Below, in pieces: positions 43,831-54,664 of a stretch of 64,000 bases of DNA. Source of the stretch: Papaver somniferum (Eukaryota; Streptophyta; Magnoliopsida; Ranunculales; Papaveraceae); contig NC_039361.1 of NCBI RefSeq assembly GCF_003573695.1, forward strand, positions 35,777,702 through 35,841,701, written 5' to 3'. The position numbers and the translations under genes were made by a program. The notes under the pieces were generated by a model that saw nothing but the letters and a program-made list of their open reading frames with translations, was not told where the DNA came from and searched no databases. Position 1 is the first letter of the stretch. Each line of letters starts with the position of its first letter.

Positions 43831-45482
43831 AGATCCGAAGACGAAGCTTCAGCGTTTCTCTCTATAAGTTTCAACAAGAATCGAAGTCGCTTCAACGCCT
43901 ACTTCCTGCCAAGGTTCGTGCCCGCGTCCGCCGCTCCTCCCTGCCAAGGGTTGTGGCACCACACTCCCCATGTCAAAGATCATGATTGCATACAACGAAT
44001 CCCTTTACTTCCATGAACGCTCATACAATACCATCCAACCTACTTTGTTTCCACGACAATGTAGTCTTTTTTGACTACATCTGCTTCCAAGAACTGTTGC
44101 CACCCGTTTGTTGATACCAGCCAGAGCTTCACCACGACAACGATCACTACAAAGGTAACCCGTACTCCTCCATATTTTCATGTGGAAGAAATAACAAAAT
44201 CACAAGTACGAACGCACGATGGTGATATCTTTATCACGTTCAACCCACCGACCCTACAAGATGGAAACATGTAAACCACACTTGGGGACTGAGGATTTAC
44301 ACGGAATCCCTCCGCTGTCAAAGCTCAGAAGACACGGTCAACCAAAAAGTCATAGCCACGACAAGGTCATCTACTCTTCAAGGGTGTAGCGTAAGAATAT
44401 CATCGCCTCTCTGCCTATAAAACGCCCGCAACACTTTACGAGGCCGCGGTGGATCCCAAGCCTGCTCAGAGGAAACAACTTCATAAACTAAAGAAAAATA
44501 CGACTGGGGACTGCTCATCGTAGTCCATCCCAACGACCATCAAAGATTCATGAGATAACTCCAGAGATGCGACTGAAACATTTTCTTGAAGAAGCAGAGG
44601 GAGCCACGATAAACAACATGACTCTCTCATTTCTACCTCTTCGCTATCCAGAATATTTCGGCCATATGATATTCTGAGCATCCCAGCGTCACATCCAGAA
44701 GAATACAATCAGCTTGTATGAAATCTCGTGGGCATGGATTCAAGGCGATCCAATGAGAGTAGTCTACACATGGGGACTACCAGCATGGGACGCTTTCACT
44801 CCCCTCAACCAGGTTATTTCTGATTTCAACACCATCACTGTCGAACTTTTACGAGCCACGGGAATTTCTCAACATGAAGCCGTACATGTGCATCGGAGAC
44901 TCCCAAAGCACGCCACAAAGATACATTCACATATTCGACCATGCCATCGGATCCAACAGAATTATAACTGTGGACTGCTCACCGCATCCCATTCCATATG
45001 ATAGTCCAAGATTCAGAAGATGGTTCGAAGGATGTAGCTTGGAACAAAGTCCTTGAAGACTTGGTAGCAGTACATCGGAAACGGAACGTCTCCCAACCCA
45101 TCTACCTCATCCAGTGGATCCGGAAGATTTCGACCATACAAGCATCCACAGCATATCATTATCGCGATCACAAAGTCCAGGCACTGAACAACCTAAAGTC
45201 GAGGATAGACCGACAATGCAACAACAATCTCCAAGATCAGCCCTGACATGATCGTTGTCGAGCATATATTTCATCCATCCCAAGAATGCGAGCGAGTTTG
45301 GTAAATTTTGGGAATCCACTGGAGAGAAACTGCAGACGAAAGCACGGATCCGGACGAGCAATCGAAAACAGAAGAGGGTCGATACCTCTTCTCATGCGGA
45401 TGGAGTTTCTAGAGTTTGCACATGATAAAGTTTCCTTCTTGCTTCATGAACGGGAATAGATGACTGGGCACGACTATGCTTC
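43831..45482. other. Decayed interior of family-A element, no recognisable gene
   Basis: Phrases such as ACTGGGGACTGCTCA recur near 44280, 44510 and 44970, typical of stacked repeats after gag/protease in this family. No frame longer than about 95 codons resembles a known protein. Confidence 0.5.
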
Positions 45483-46260
45483 CACGGGCCCGCAACATCC
45501 CTCATGAATTCTTCCTGAGTTTTACTGGCGGACTGTTTTCGCCTCCTAAACTAGCTCAAAACCTAAAAATTTCCGCGTAGGGAGATAGGAAATTCTTTTC
45601 CCATCAGAATGGAGGGGCGGACCGTCAAAATCCAAGTTCGTACGAGAATCCTACAACGATTTTAGTAAGGGCGCTAATTACGGTTTCGACATGCCAAACC
45701 CTGATTTAGACAAAGTTGCCAGGCGCCATCACTACCATTCGGTAGCCGAAGTTCCGAAGCCAGTTTCCATCCTTCCAAGGAACTGAAGCCAGTCGTCATC
45801 CTTCCACGGAACTGAAGCCAGTTGCCATCCTCCCACGGAACTGAAGCCAGTTTCCATCATTCCACAGAACTGAAGCCAGTCGTCATCCTTCCATGGAACT
45901 GAAGCCGGTTTCCATCCATCCACGGAACTGAAGTCGGTTTCCATCCTTCCACGGAACTGAAGTCAGTTGCCATCATTCCACGGGCCCGCAACATCCCTCC
46001 TGGATTCTTCTTGAGTTTTACTGGCGGACTGTTTTCACCTCCTAAACGAGCTCAAAACCTAAATATTCCCAAATGGGGAGATAGGAAATTCTTTTTAGAT
46101 CAGAATGGAGGGTCGGACCATCAAAATACGAGTTCGTATGAGAATTCTACAATGATTCTAGTGAGGGGCGCTAATTAGGGTTTCGGCACGCCAAACCCTG
46201 ATTTAGACAAAGTTCCAGCGCCATCACCACCATTTGGTAGCCGAAGTTCCAGCGCCATCA
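45483..46260 (+). repeat. 496-bp direct tandem duplication
   Basis: CACGGGCCCGCAACATCCCTC starts at 45483 and 45979, and about 250 bases after each are homologous, including CTGGCGGACTGTTTTC and CCAAACCCTGATTTAGACAA. The copies have diverged by substitutions. Confidence 0.85.
45751..45978. repeat. 29-bp minisatellite, about 8 units
   Basis: Units close to TTCCACGGAACTGAAGCCAG followed by TCGTCATCC. Confidence 0.9.
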
Positions 46261-46715
46261 CCACCGTTTGATATCCGAAGTTCCGAAACCAGTTTCCACC
46301 ATTCCGCGGACTGAAGACAGTTTCCACCATTCGTCGGACCGAAGACAGTTTCCACCATTCCACAACCAAGCCAAGTTAGCAGCACCAGCGACTCCATTCC
46401 AAGCCAAGCTAATGCTAGCGGCTCATTCCAAGCCAAACCAACGATAGCGGATCACTCCAAGACAGTCCAACTCCGCGCCACGACTAAGCCAAGTCGAGCC
46501 ACAATTTTACGTTCCCAAGTCAAGCCAAGATGACGCAAGGCCAAGCCAAGCCGACGCCAACAGTCTGCGTCCTATCCAACAGCGCCATCCGCCTTTCCAT
46601 AGCTATCCGTAGCACCACTCCACGGGCCAAATTACAATGCCGCCTCTGTAAACCAGCAGCCAAAAACGCAGCGCTGACACCCACATCCCATGGCCAAGAC
46701 AAATTTGCGTAAAGA
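46261..46715. other. Repeat-derived sequence, no gene
   Basis: CCAAGCCAA- and AGTTTCCACCATTC-type short repeats; the sequence character changes at about 46715. Confidence 0.4.
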
Positions 46716-46721
46716 CCGCCA

Positions 46722-47369
46722 ATGCAGGAGCTGCGGATTCTCCTTACCCCCGAAAAAGGTTATCCGGATCATCCTTGGATTATTTTGCAAGTCCTTATAA
46801 TATTTCCGGTCAAGGTAAACTTTGTGATTTCTCAAAATATTTATCTGGAGGCTCTCTTAAGCATACTTTCAAGGATGATACCGAATGAAGATCTAAGGAG
46901 AAATCTTACAACGATGATTCTCTCCAAGAAACTTGCTCGAATGTTCAAGGGAAAGTGCTACCAAATTCTCTATATGGTGAATGGAGTAACCTGTGGAGGA
47001 ATTGTCAGTGAATACTGTATTCATAAGATTGAAAAATATCTTGATTCCCTGGAATTAGACAGGCTAGCGTTATGCAACAACACATGCTATCATTTAATTC
47101 AACTCATATCCTCTTCAAAAGTGCATGCATCCAGTTTACTAGATGGTGTACTAGACCTAATCGGAAGAAGAGTCCTACTTGATGAAAGAGTTGATACTGA
47201 ATGGAAACGAGTACTCTACTACAAAGAGTTAATAAAAACAGCACATGAAAATTCGTCAAATGATTTTGTGCACCTTACCAACACTCTTAATCATCTTGAG
47301 AATGTTTTGTGGAAGTTTCAGGCTCTACTTGATGAGATTACAAGTGACCTGAGAAGACACTTGTATTAG
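46722..47369 (+). CDS. Unrecognised 215-residue protein upstream of copia-like 3' LTR
   Basis: Uninterrupted frame, one of the longest in the window outside gag, starting MQELRILLTPEK and ending SDLRRHLY. It is predicted to be mostly helical with Leu/Ile-rich amphipathic segments (LEALLSILSRM, LNHLENVLWKFQALLDEI) and no signal peptide or catalytic motif that I can see. Its place, about 1.8 kb before the polypurine tract and LTR of a SIRE-like element, would suit an envelope-like or accessory frame of that element, but the upstream pol is missing. It may equally be a captured host gene fragment. The start at 46722 could be internal, as the upstream sequence belongs to another element. Confidence 0.45.
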   Translation: MQELRILLTPEKGYPDHPWIILQVLIIFPVKVNFVISQNIYLEALLSILSRMIPNEDLRRNLTTMILSKKLARMFKGKCYQILYMVNGVTCGGIVSEYCIHKIEKYLDSLELDRLALCNNTCYHLIQLISSSKVHASSLLDGVLDLIGRRVLLDERVDTEWKRVLYYKELIKTAHENSSNDFVHLTNTLNHLENVLWKFQALLDEITSDLRRHLY

Positions 47370-49213
47370 ATAACAAGTATGAATGGGTTTAAAATCTTGT
47401 TCAGAAAAATAGACATCAGTTTTTTATTTCTTTCAATAATTGTGTAAGGTCTATTATGAATAAAACTATCTATTATTTATGAGTAAAATTATTAGTTTAT
47501 AAATTTTCTTGTGATAGTTTATGATTACATAGCCTTTGCTTGAATGATTTATCTTATTGCTATGTATGTGTATGGGATGTTTGATTTCGGTTTCATGACC
47601 TTAATATTCGATCTCATATGTTGTGAACCCTTATGGTTTGGGTGACTTTTGGTTTAGCAGGATTAAGTTCTAGCCCATGTTGGTAGGCTTTATCAAAGGA
47701 TTATGAGGGGTTCTGATTGAAACAATATGTGAAAAAGTCACAATATGTTGAATCGTTTGGTTTAGCATAAAAGCATATGTGTTTCGGGGTTTTCAACTTT
47801 TGCTTGCAATAGTTAAAAACCGGTTTTCAACCTTTCTCTAGTAAAGGTTGGTTGTTGTTATTCTTTTGTTTTGCACAAGGATGACAACATAATAATATTT
47901 CGGCATCAATTCTTCCTGGAAAGAAGATGCAAACATATTGGAGAAGAGGATGCGAAATTTGAGGTAACGACTTTGTTAGTTAATCGTTTTCCTTTTTAAG
48001 AAAAGCCTGATTTTATTGCTTATATTTATTGCTCTTGCTTAACAAAATTTCGGTATAATTGATTTTTTATTTCATTATTTGTGTATGGATGTGTGTGTGA
48101 TTCAGTTGTTTCCGGTTAAGAAAAACTATTGTTATCTTGCTTTATTGTTTGGTATCAATCGTTGAGGCTTACAAAATTTCGGTGCAATTGCGGTGCTTTA
48201 ATGTCTATGTTGTTTCAATTGCTTCCGGTTGAGGTGAATAATTATGCTAGTTGATTTTTTTGGTTTGTATGAATTGTTTATGGATTAACAAAAGAAAAGG
48301 TTTTCGGGATGAATTGTGTAGTCCAATTCGATTCCGGATAAGAGAAACTAAGTTAATTCTGATCTTAGTTAGACTTATCAAAGTGGAGGTTTCGGTTATT
48401 AAAGTCTAATCGAATGCCTTAACAATAAATTATAGTTAACTAACCTAGTACTTGTCATGTTTAAAAATGAAAGGTCTAAGGTATATGGATAATTAGAACT
48501 CGATGAGAAAAATAGAGTTATCTTTATTTTGGTCTTATCGAACAAGCGATTGTATTTGTACAATCGGTTTAGCAAAGGAACTAAAGTGCTTAGTCGATTT
48601 TTAGCTTGCTAAAGTATTAGGGAAAATTGCTTCAGACAATTGTTTCCTTAGTAACATATCAAAACAAAATTACTTTGTAGTTTCGGTTTTGATATTGGTT
48701 ATCAAAAATGGTGTGTGGAACCTCGTGCTTAACTCTATAAGTTTGCAAGTCTTGTGAGATTTGTAAGATCCTTTCGGTTTGTCCTTTATTTGTTCGTACC
48801 TTTGTCATTTTGTGACAAAAAGGGGGAGAAATATATGGAGTAAACAAGTGATACTGGTATTGATTTACATTGATTGGTATCACTAAGGGAAAGGACATTG
48901 GTGCTTAAACATTTTATCTAACGAAAGAATAAAGCATGAACTAAGGGGGAGTAGCATATCATAAGATACTTGTAGTTATATGGACTACAAAGGAATAAAA
49001 AAGACGTGTGGATTTAAAAAATCTACCTATATTACCTTTAGAGGGAGTATTAGCTTTGTTATTATAATGTCAACAACGACATTTATGGATTGGATGTATA
49101 CAGGTTATTGTGTTGTTGAATTCGGGAATCAAGCGTATGTGTAATGAATTCTTGTAATTTTTTTATCCATATGATGTGAGATTTTTGTCACTAAAATTGA
49201 CAAAGGGGGAGAT
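47370..49213 (+). mobile_element. 3' non-coding region and polypurine tracts of copia-like element
   Basis: AT-rich leaderless stretch with imperfect 110-125 bp repeats around TTCCGGTTAAGAAAAACT and CAAAATTTCGGT (about 47990-48360). GGGGGAG polypurine words follow near 48825, 48945 and 49205. The last, CAAAGGGGGAGAT, directly precedes the LTR start TGTTAGAGC. Repeated GGGGGAG words before the 3' LTR are characteristic of plant SIRE-type copia elements. No pol domain is present in the window. Confidence 0.6.
49201..49213 (+). promoter_or_regulatory. Polypurine tract of copia-like element
   Basis: CAAAGGGGGAGAT immediately before the LTR start at 49214; primes plus-strand DNA synthesis in LTR elements. 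Confidence 0.7.
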
Positions 49214-49584
49214 TGTTAGAGCATAGCTCGGTTGAACCCACCAAGCGTTGGTATGTAAAGTTTGGTTGTCATATTTTAGTGAGCCAAAACTCATTTAAAG
49301 ATTCGTTTGATTATGTAATAGAGTCAACTTCGTATAGGTTAGCTTGAAAGTATTAGGATATGAGACATTATAAGTATTACGTGAAGACTTGAAAAAGTGA
49401 AGATGTAAGGAGCTACAACGATAATATCATCCTTCCACTTGAGGTTAATGATATTTGACTTGAACTTCCCTAACGTCTCTTTCAAGTCATGCATATTAAA
49501 ATCATAACCGCGAAGCATGAATGATTATACTCTAGTTAGACATAGTGTTAAAGAATACAATACGAGGTTTATTTCTTAACCATT
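49214..49584 (+). repeat. Copia-like 3' LTR, left piece
   Basis: Starts TGTTAGAGCATAGCTCGG after the polypurine tract. Cut at 49584 by the family-A element; presumed continuation at 58633-61065. Confidence 0.6.
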
Positions 49585-51763
49585 TGTTGATGGTGGTTTT
49601 CGGTTTCGGGATAAAATCGTGAAACCCTGTATTTTAATACGTTGTCTTCCTACAAAGGAACAAAATCCATTTGGAAGTGATAAGTGCATAAACCTTTTCA
49701 CTTACATATGTATTGAGAAATTCAACATATTTATTGAAATTTATCCAGAATGGTGCATGAAGCAACAATCCCAGATATTCTGTAAATTTTAATGTATCGC
49801 ATTATTTACTAATGCATGGCCCGCTTAGTATTTTCCTATGCTATGTTCCCCAACTGAACTTTCAATGTTGGCATGACATGACGATTAATGTTCACTCGCA
49901 GCAAAGTAGCACGAATCTCCCAAAGTGTCAATATTGAAATCTGCATGAAAACACTCGCGTAGGCTACGCCACCCTCTGACAAAGAGATTAGCGTGGTAAC
50001 ATACATTTTAGTTAAAAGTTAGTGCGATCGAACGCGTTCAAATTCCTTAAAGGAAATCTAGACTGTCCATATCAGTCTTAAGAAACGATCACGGCCACAT
50101 GATTTGGCCACACAATCTAATAGGCCTAGCCTAATCCTAACAGAACTAGGAGATCATCATGATAAACACCGGCGGACCCACTAGCATCCCTACCGGTCGA
50201 AATTCCTTTAGCTCGTCGGCTATCTCCTTGAACGTTCACCAAGACATGGGTGATCGCGTTGTCTAAAAATAGCTCAAACAAGCTAAGACCGTCAAAAGAG
50301 GTCTCAAAACCCATCGCATCCGTCCAACTTAGCCGGCCTAGTTGGACGGCTTAGATCGTATCTAGAACAATCAAAGAAGCGTTGGCGTGTTCATCAGCGA
50401 CCCAACTACATCTGTGGTTGATCGACTTCCTCATGGCAAGCCAAGAGAGTATATAATCGTTCACCCAAAGTAGGGTGAGCTGCTTTAGTAACCATAAGTT
50501 GCGTTTGCAACAACAAGGTACTGTCGCAAATCGATCACGATCGTCCATCTTTTCCAGCCAATGTAAGTGGCTTAGATTCAATTCTAGGCGGAGCAAAATA
50601 GGTCAGCATGCTCACTGGCACCCCGCCTTTGCATAGGGCCGATCGGCCTGCTCAAATCAGCGCTCAGTGCTTTCAATCGATCAGCTAAAATAGGGTTGGT
50701 TGCACGGCCCCAAAACCCTAAAATTACATTACTGGCAATAAAAAACTGCCGCAAATCATCTCGTTCATCCAACTTTACTAGCCTAGTTGGATAGTGTAGA
50801 TTTATTTTCAGAAAACCAACAAGGTAGCATTATGACCACCGGTCATCACTCCTCCACAGGAAGTGATCGACCAAGTGATAGCTCGCCCATAAGGCCCTCA
50901 AACGATCACCCAAAGGTGGCCGATCGTGCTACTGTTTTAAGACACTCAATTCGTGACCGATTCAATCGAGCTCAAAAACAACGATGCATCTAGCACATCG
51001 ATTATTTTTCAGTTGCTTGTTTGAAAGCGATGCTTTATAAACATCGACTATAAGCGATAATATGAAAATATTGATTTCACAAATAACTTATTATTTAACC
51101 TAAAAGCACTATGTGCTGATTTTAGCGGCGAGTCTCATGACTTGACCCATTTATTCGAGACATCAAACATGTCACAAACTAGGGGATACACACTGGGGTA
51201 TTGGTCTGGCGGTTTACAACGTGTGGTGTGCAACACACCCATTACGAGAAAGTGTCAGGAAGGACGGACGGTTAACAATAATGAGAGTAGTGGGTGAAAG
51301 TGTGACTAGTCTTCCCTCATAATAGAAGCACGATGATCACCACCTTCCGCACGACTCTACTTCTCCACTGCTTAACTTCCTCCACTTCCTATGAGATCAG
51401 AGTGCGCTCAATGACTTATATTAATATGTTTTCAACCTATTTCAAAACACCAAGTGTTATCAACACAAGTATCCAGAAACCATTTTCTGATACAAGTCAT
51501 AAAAAATCCACACCTTCACAGTTCAACATTCTGATCTCAAACACCTTATTCGTTTCCCTCTCTAAGATCAACCCTTCTCCTTCACCTTGTGACCGAATTG
51601 AATATAGAACGACCATTTCTTTGTTTAGGCCAGATTCTTACAGTTTGATCTCTCGAATCTAAAAGTACTCCCGTGCAGTGCATTTGTTTAGGGTTTGAGT
51701 TCATTTCTCATCAACAAACCCAAATTTACCAAAAACAACAGAATCAGTTTTTACCCCAAAACA
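49585..51763 (+). repeat. 5' LTR of family-A element
   Basis: 2179 bases; lacks the GC-rich minisatellite present in the LTR at 23271-42016. Its TATA position reads TATATTAATA (51417-51426) instead of TATATAAATA in the 3' LTR. Confidence 0.85.
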
Positions 51764-51765
51764 AC

Positions 51766-51779
51766 TGGTGACCATAGTG
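51766..51779 (+). promoter_or_regulatory. Degenerate tRNA-Arg primer-binding site
   Basis: TGGTGACCATAGTG differs at two positions from TGGCGACCACAGTG at 42019; both are C-to-T changes, as expected from cytosine deamination. Confidence 0.6.
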
Positions 51780-51841
51780 AGAGATTAATCTCTCGGTTGC
51801 AAGATCAATTTTCAATTCATTTCAATTTTCTCAAATTCAAT

Positions 51842-52209
51842 ATGGTGGATCTTAGGTATGGATCAGCGACAAATACCGATGTTACTGGCGCTGACAACAC
51901 CCCTGGTGTTAACATTCCTTCCGGTGACACCAATGTACCGCCTACCAGCACGAACAACGCATCTCGTGGTCCTACGTCCTCAACCACCAACACCAGCGGC
52001 GTAGGAAACATCCCCTTAGGCGTGACACCTCCAATCACCAGAGCCAGATCCGTTGTCTCCACCCCTAATATTTCTTCGGCGTAACGCCCCCGGTTGTTAC
52101 TAGAGCTACTACCACTCCCCCATCAGGAGGAGCCAGAGGAGGCCGACCCCCTATCAACATTATCGATTTGATGGAAAGATAAGATGTTCTTGCTAAGGCT
52201 CAGACAGAC
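51842..52209 (+). pseudogene. Gag N-terminal region, broken
   Basis: Starts MVDLRYGSATNTDVTG. A low-complexity Ser/Thr/Pro-rich part runs to a stop at 52082 and continues in another frame with TPPSGGARGG and IIDLMER. It then meets TAA at 52180, where the relative at 43050 has CAA. So one frameshift and one nonsense change separate it from the intact gag core that follows. Confidence 0.6.
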
Positions 52210-53130
52210 ATGGCTACAACTCAGGAGGAGGTACTCACTTTCCTCAAGACGCTAACGGAGCAACTACCACAAGAGTCGCGTCAACCCATGGATCTAATTA
52301 GGATTACTTTCAACCCTCCTGGAACAAACGCTTCAACAGGGCGTGCCTTCATAGATGAAGAAGTTTGTGTTGCTCCTGAGCGCTCAAGGGAAAGGAATCA
52401 GCCGTCCAACTTCGTCACACGTGAGTACATGGAGCGTCTCCTCCAAAATCGAGGGAAGGAAAACCCGGTGGACATGCACCAACACCAACCTCCGTATCCT
52501 CCTGATGTGCAAAGAGTCCCTCTCCCGAGAGGATACTCTTCTCCCCAATTTTCCCTTTATGACGGAACTGGTAATGCTCGTGAACACATATCTCGTTTTC
52601 TGGAGTCATTAGGAGAACACGAATACAATCATGTCCTCCGCCTGAAAGAGTTTTTAAAGTCACTTACTGGGAGAGCATACACCTGGTACAACAACATCGC
52701 ACCGAAAAACATATCCAACTGGTGTGAGATGGTAACTGCTTTCTACAAGAAGTATTTCTTGGTATCCGAGCAAATAACCTTTTCAGACTTGGGGAGAATG
52801 TTCCAACGAAACAATGAGCATCCAAATGATTACGTCAATAGATTCAAGATTCAATCACTGGATTGTCACGATCCGAACATGACTGAACAACAGTTGGTAG
52901 AGTCATGCATTAATGGCATGGTACCCATCTATTGCGCTCTACTGGAGAACTTGTGTTTCCAAACTTTTTCTGAACTTCATGAAGCCGCTAAGCGCTCGGC
53001 CATGACAGCACCGACATTATTGGAGAGGACCAGATCCGCCAGAAACGAAGATGCACGTGAGACTCGAGGAAGCGGATGTCTCATCAACAAAAAAATACAA
53101 TGCTGGACTCTCTGTAAGTGTAGTAGGTGA
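52210..53130 (+). CDS. Retrotransposon gag core (Retrotrans_gag)
   Basis: 306 codons. The N-terminal part includes GRAFIDEEVCVAPERSRER. The core at residues 110-250 follows PF03732: FSLYDGTGNAREHISRFLE, LKEFLKSLTGRAYTWYNNI, WCEMVTAFYKKYF and FQRNNEHPNDYVNRFK. The frame then shifts at about 53090 into the C-terminal gag frame. It would form the particle shell. The ATG at 52210 is simply the first after the TAA at 52180, so the native protein began further upstream. Only gag and protease survive here, so the element is non-autonomous. Confidence 0.85.
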   Translation: MATTQEEVLTFLKTLTEQLPQESRQPMDLIRITFNPPGTNASTGRAFIDEEVCVAPERSRERNQPSNFVTREYMERLLQNRGKENPVDMHQHQPPYPPDVQRVPLPRGYSSPQFSLYDGTGNAREHISRFLESLGEHEYNHVLRLKEFLKSLTGRAYTWYNNIAPKNISNWCEMVTAFYKKYFLVSEQITFSDLGRMFQRNNEHPNDYVNRFKIQSLDCHDPNMTEQQLVESCINGMVPIYCALLENLCFQTFSELHEAAKRSAMTAPTLLERTRSARNEDARETRGSGCLINKKIQCWTLCKCSR

Positions 53131-53491
53131 AGGAAGAAAGAGAAAAGCTCCAGCGGCGGAACAACATCCCAAACGTGTAGCACCAGCGCATCAGACAGCT
53201 CAACCACAGAAAGCACCAGCTAAAACGCCCGCGCAACAACAAGAAACCGTAGACACTGATCCAGACTTCCCATTTCCAATGAAAGAAGTAATTGAGCTCC
53301 TGGAGGCATGGATTCAGGATGATTCCATCTATCTACCTCCTATCATACGCCCACCAACTGAGGAAGAGATGGCAAATCCAAAATATTGTCGTTACCGCAG
53401 GTTCGTCAATCACCCCACCAATGAATGCAACAAGTTGAAGCGCATTTTCAAAAGAAAAAATAGATGCGGGAGAGCTTCAAATAGGCACTGA
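53051..53491 (+). pseudogene. Gag C terminus with partial zinc-knuckle-like motif
   Basis: Basic linker (GRKRKAPAAEQHPKRVAP, possible nuclear signal) followed by a PPTEEEMANPKYCRYRRFVNHP segment and ECNKLKRIFK. This is the CxxxxxxxHxxxxC-type end seen in Tat-group gag, with the spacing C-R-Y-R-R-F-V-N-H-P-T-N-E-C. Overlaps the gag core frame by 80 bases in a different frame, indicating a frameshift. Confidence 0.65.
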
Positions 53492-53558
53492 GGGAGTTCA
53501 CAGAGACCCTCTTCCATTCAGAAGCTGCACACTTTCTGGGAACTCTTTCCACAAAGCC

Positions 53559-54125
53559 GTGCATTCCATGATGGAGCGTGTATGTGAAATTATTTATTTG
53601 TCCAAAGCACAATGTCAAGATATATTCGCATCCCTCAATCGCATTGGGTCGGGCAAGCGGCCGTTTTCAGTCGAAGGAGCCACTCCTAAGCCCCAACCTC
53701 TTTTAGAAGGCGCAGTTGGAAAATGCAACTGGGGACTGCTGACCACTACCCACCTGAAGGGCGTCGAATTCGAAACCATGCTGATCGACACGGCCTCTGA
53801 CTTCAATGTTGTTACCGTCAAGACTCTGAGAGCTGCAAAAATTTCAAAGAAGGAAGTTGTTCACTACCCAACCATAATTAAAAATTCTGAAGGAGAGTCT
53901 AGAGATGCTTACGGGTACATCGACCTTGAAATCAAAGTGGGAGACGCTCTAACACGCGGTAAGTTTCACATCCTAAAAGACTACCCGAATTATGATATGA
54001 TTCTGGGGCGCTCGTGGGTGCGTAACAACAAAACAAAGCTAGGAGTGTGTCCTTTGCCAGTGTCTATACATGAAAGGATTTCCAACAAGCCGTCCAACCC
54101 CGAAGATTATCTGTTTCCATATTAA
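53559..54125 (+). pseudogene. Retropepsin-like aspartic protease, altered active site
   Basis: 188-codon frame. LIDTASDFNVV occupies the place of the catalytic D-T/S-G motif, and YDMILGRSWVRNNK matches the ILGxxW flap-and-dimer region of Ty3 proteases. The glycine of the catalytic triad is replaced by alanine, so activity is doubtful. Upstream segments (KAQCQDIFASLNRIGSGKR, NWGLLTT) are shared with the family-A element at 43440-43620. Reverse transcriptase should follow but does not. Confidence 0.7.
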
Positions 54126-54129
54126 CAGC

Positions 54130-54664
54130 TTGCCAATGTGACCAGTTACCTGGAGAGAGCCCATCAACATACATTCGAAGATTCCGAACCCAAGTAAGTC
54201 TTATTGAACAACCCTTTTTGCAACCAGTCACTCCTCCTTCCCCTAAGGCTCGGAGACTCGCTCCGATCAACAACCCAACTGCCACTAGGAGATGTGAATG
54301 GGATGCTGGTCCTTTCAAATGCTTTCTCAAAAATTTTGAAGTTGTCTCAGTCAAAGACAAAATGTCCAAGAATCAAGTGGTTGTACAACGCCTAAACCCA
54401 TTTCAAGTTGGAGATATGGTAGTGAAGGTGACCGCGTTTCAAGTTGGAGATGTGATAGTGAAGGTGACCGAACGAGCCATACCTGGTGGCAGATGTTATC
54501 TTAGGCGGTTACTGCAATCTCATCAATGCCGTCAAACTGGAAGGCGTGAAAATTCACTCAAGATGGCTCAAGCCTTTCAATACCTAGCACGTTGTGTTAC
54601 CTTTTCCTCCAGCTTTCTCTTTAGTATTTCCTCCAGCAATTTCCCTTTTATGCAATATTTGTAA
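54130..54664 (+). pseudogene. Possible pol C-terminal remnant
   Basis: After the protease stop, a frame contains VQRLNPFQVGDMVVKVT, then a repeat FQVGDVIVKVTERAIPGGR. F-x-V-G-D-x-V-x-K-V resembles the start of the integrase C-terminal domain in Ty3 elements. The tandem duplication of this phrase is odd. If correct, a deletion removed reverse transcriptase, RNase H and the integrase core and fused the ends. Similarity is short, so this is tentative. Confidence 0.3.

Larger units (their letters stand above)
23271..46715 (+). mobile_element. Ty3-like family-A element, 5' LTR split by nested insertions, 3' end lost
   Basis: The 5' LTR runs from TGTTGATGGTGG at 23271 to CAAACA at 42016, interrupted by the 16.3 kb element 23807-40112. 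Removing the insert and one target copy leaves an LTR of about 2435 bases, close to the 2.15-2.18 kb LTRs of the relative at 49585-58632. A tRNA-Arg-type primer site follows at 42019, then a decayed gag/protease interior and repeat-rich DNA up to about 46715. No intact 3' LTR was found; the right boundary is a change of sequence character only. Confidence 0.75.
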
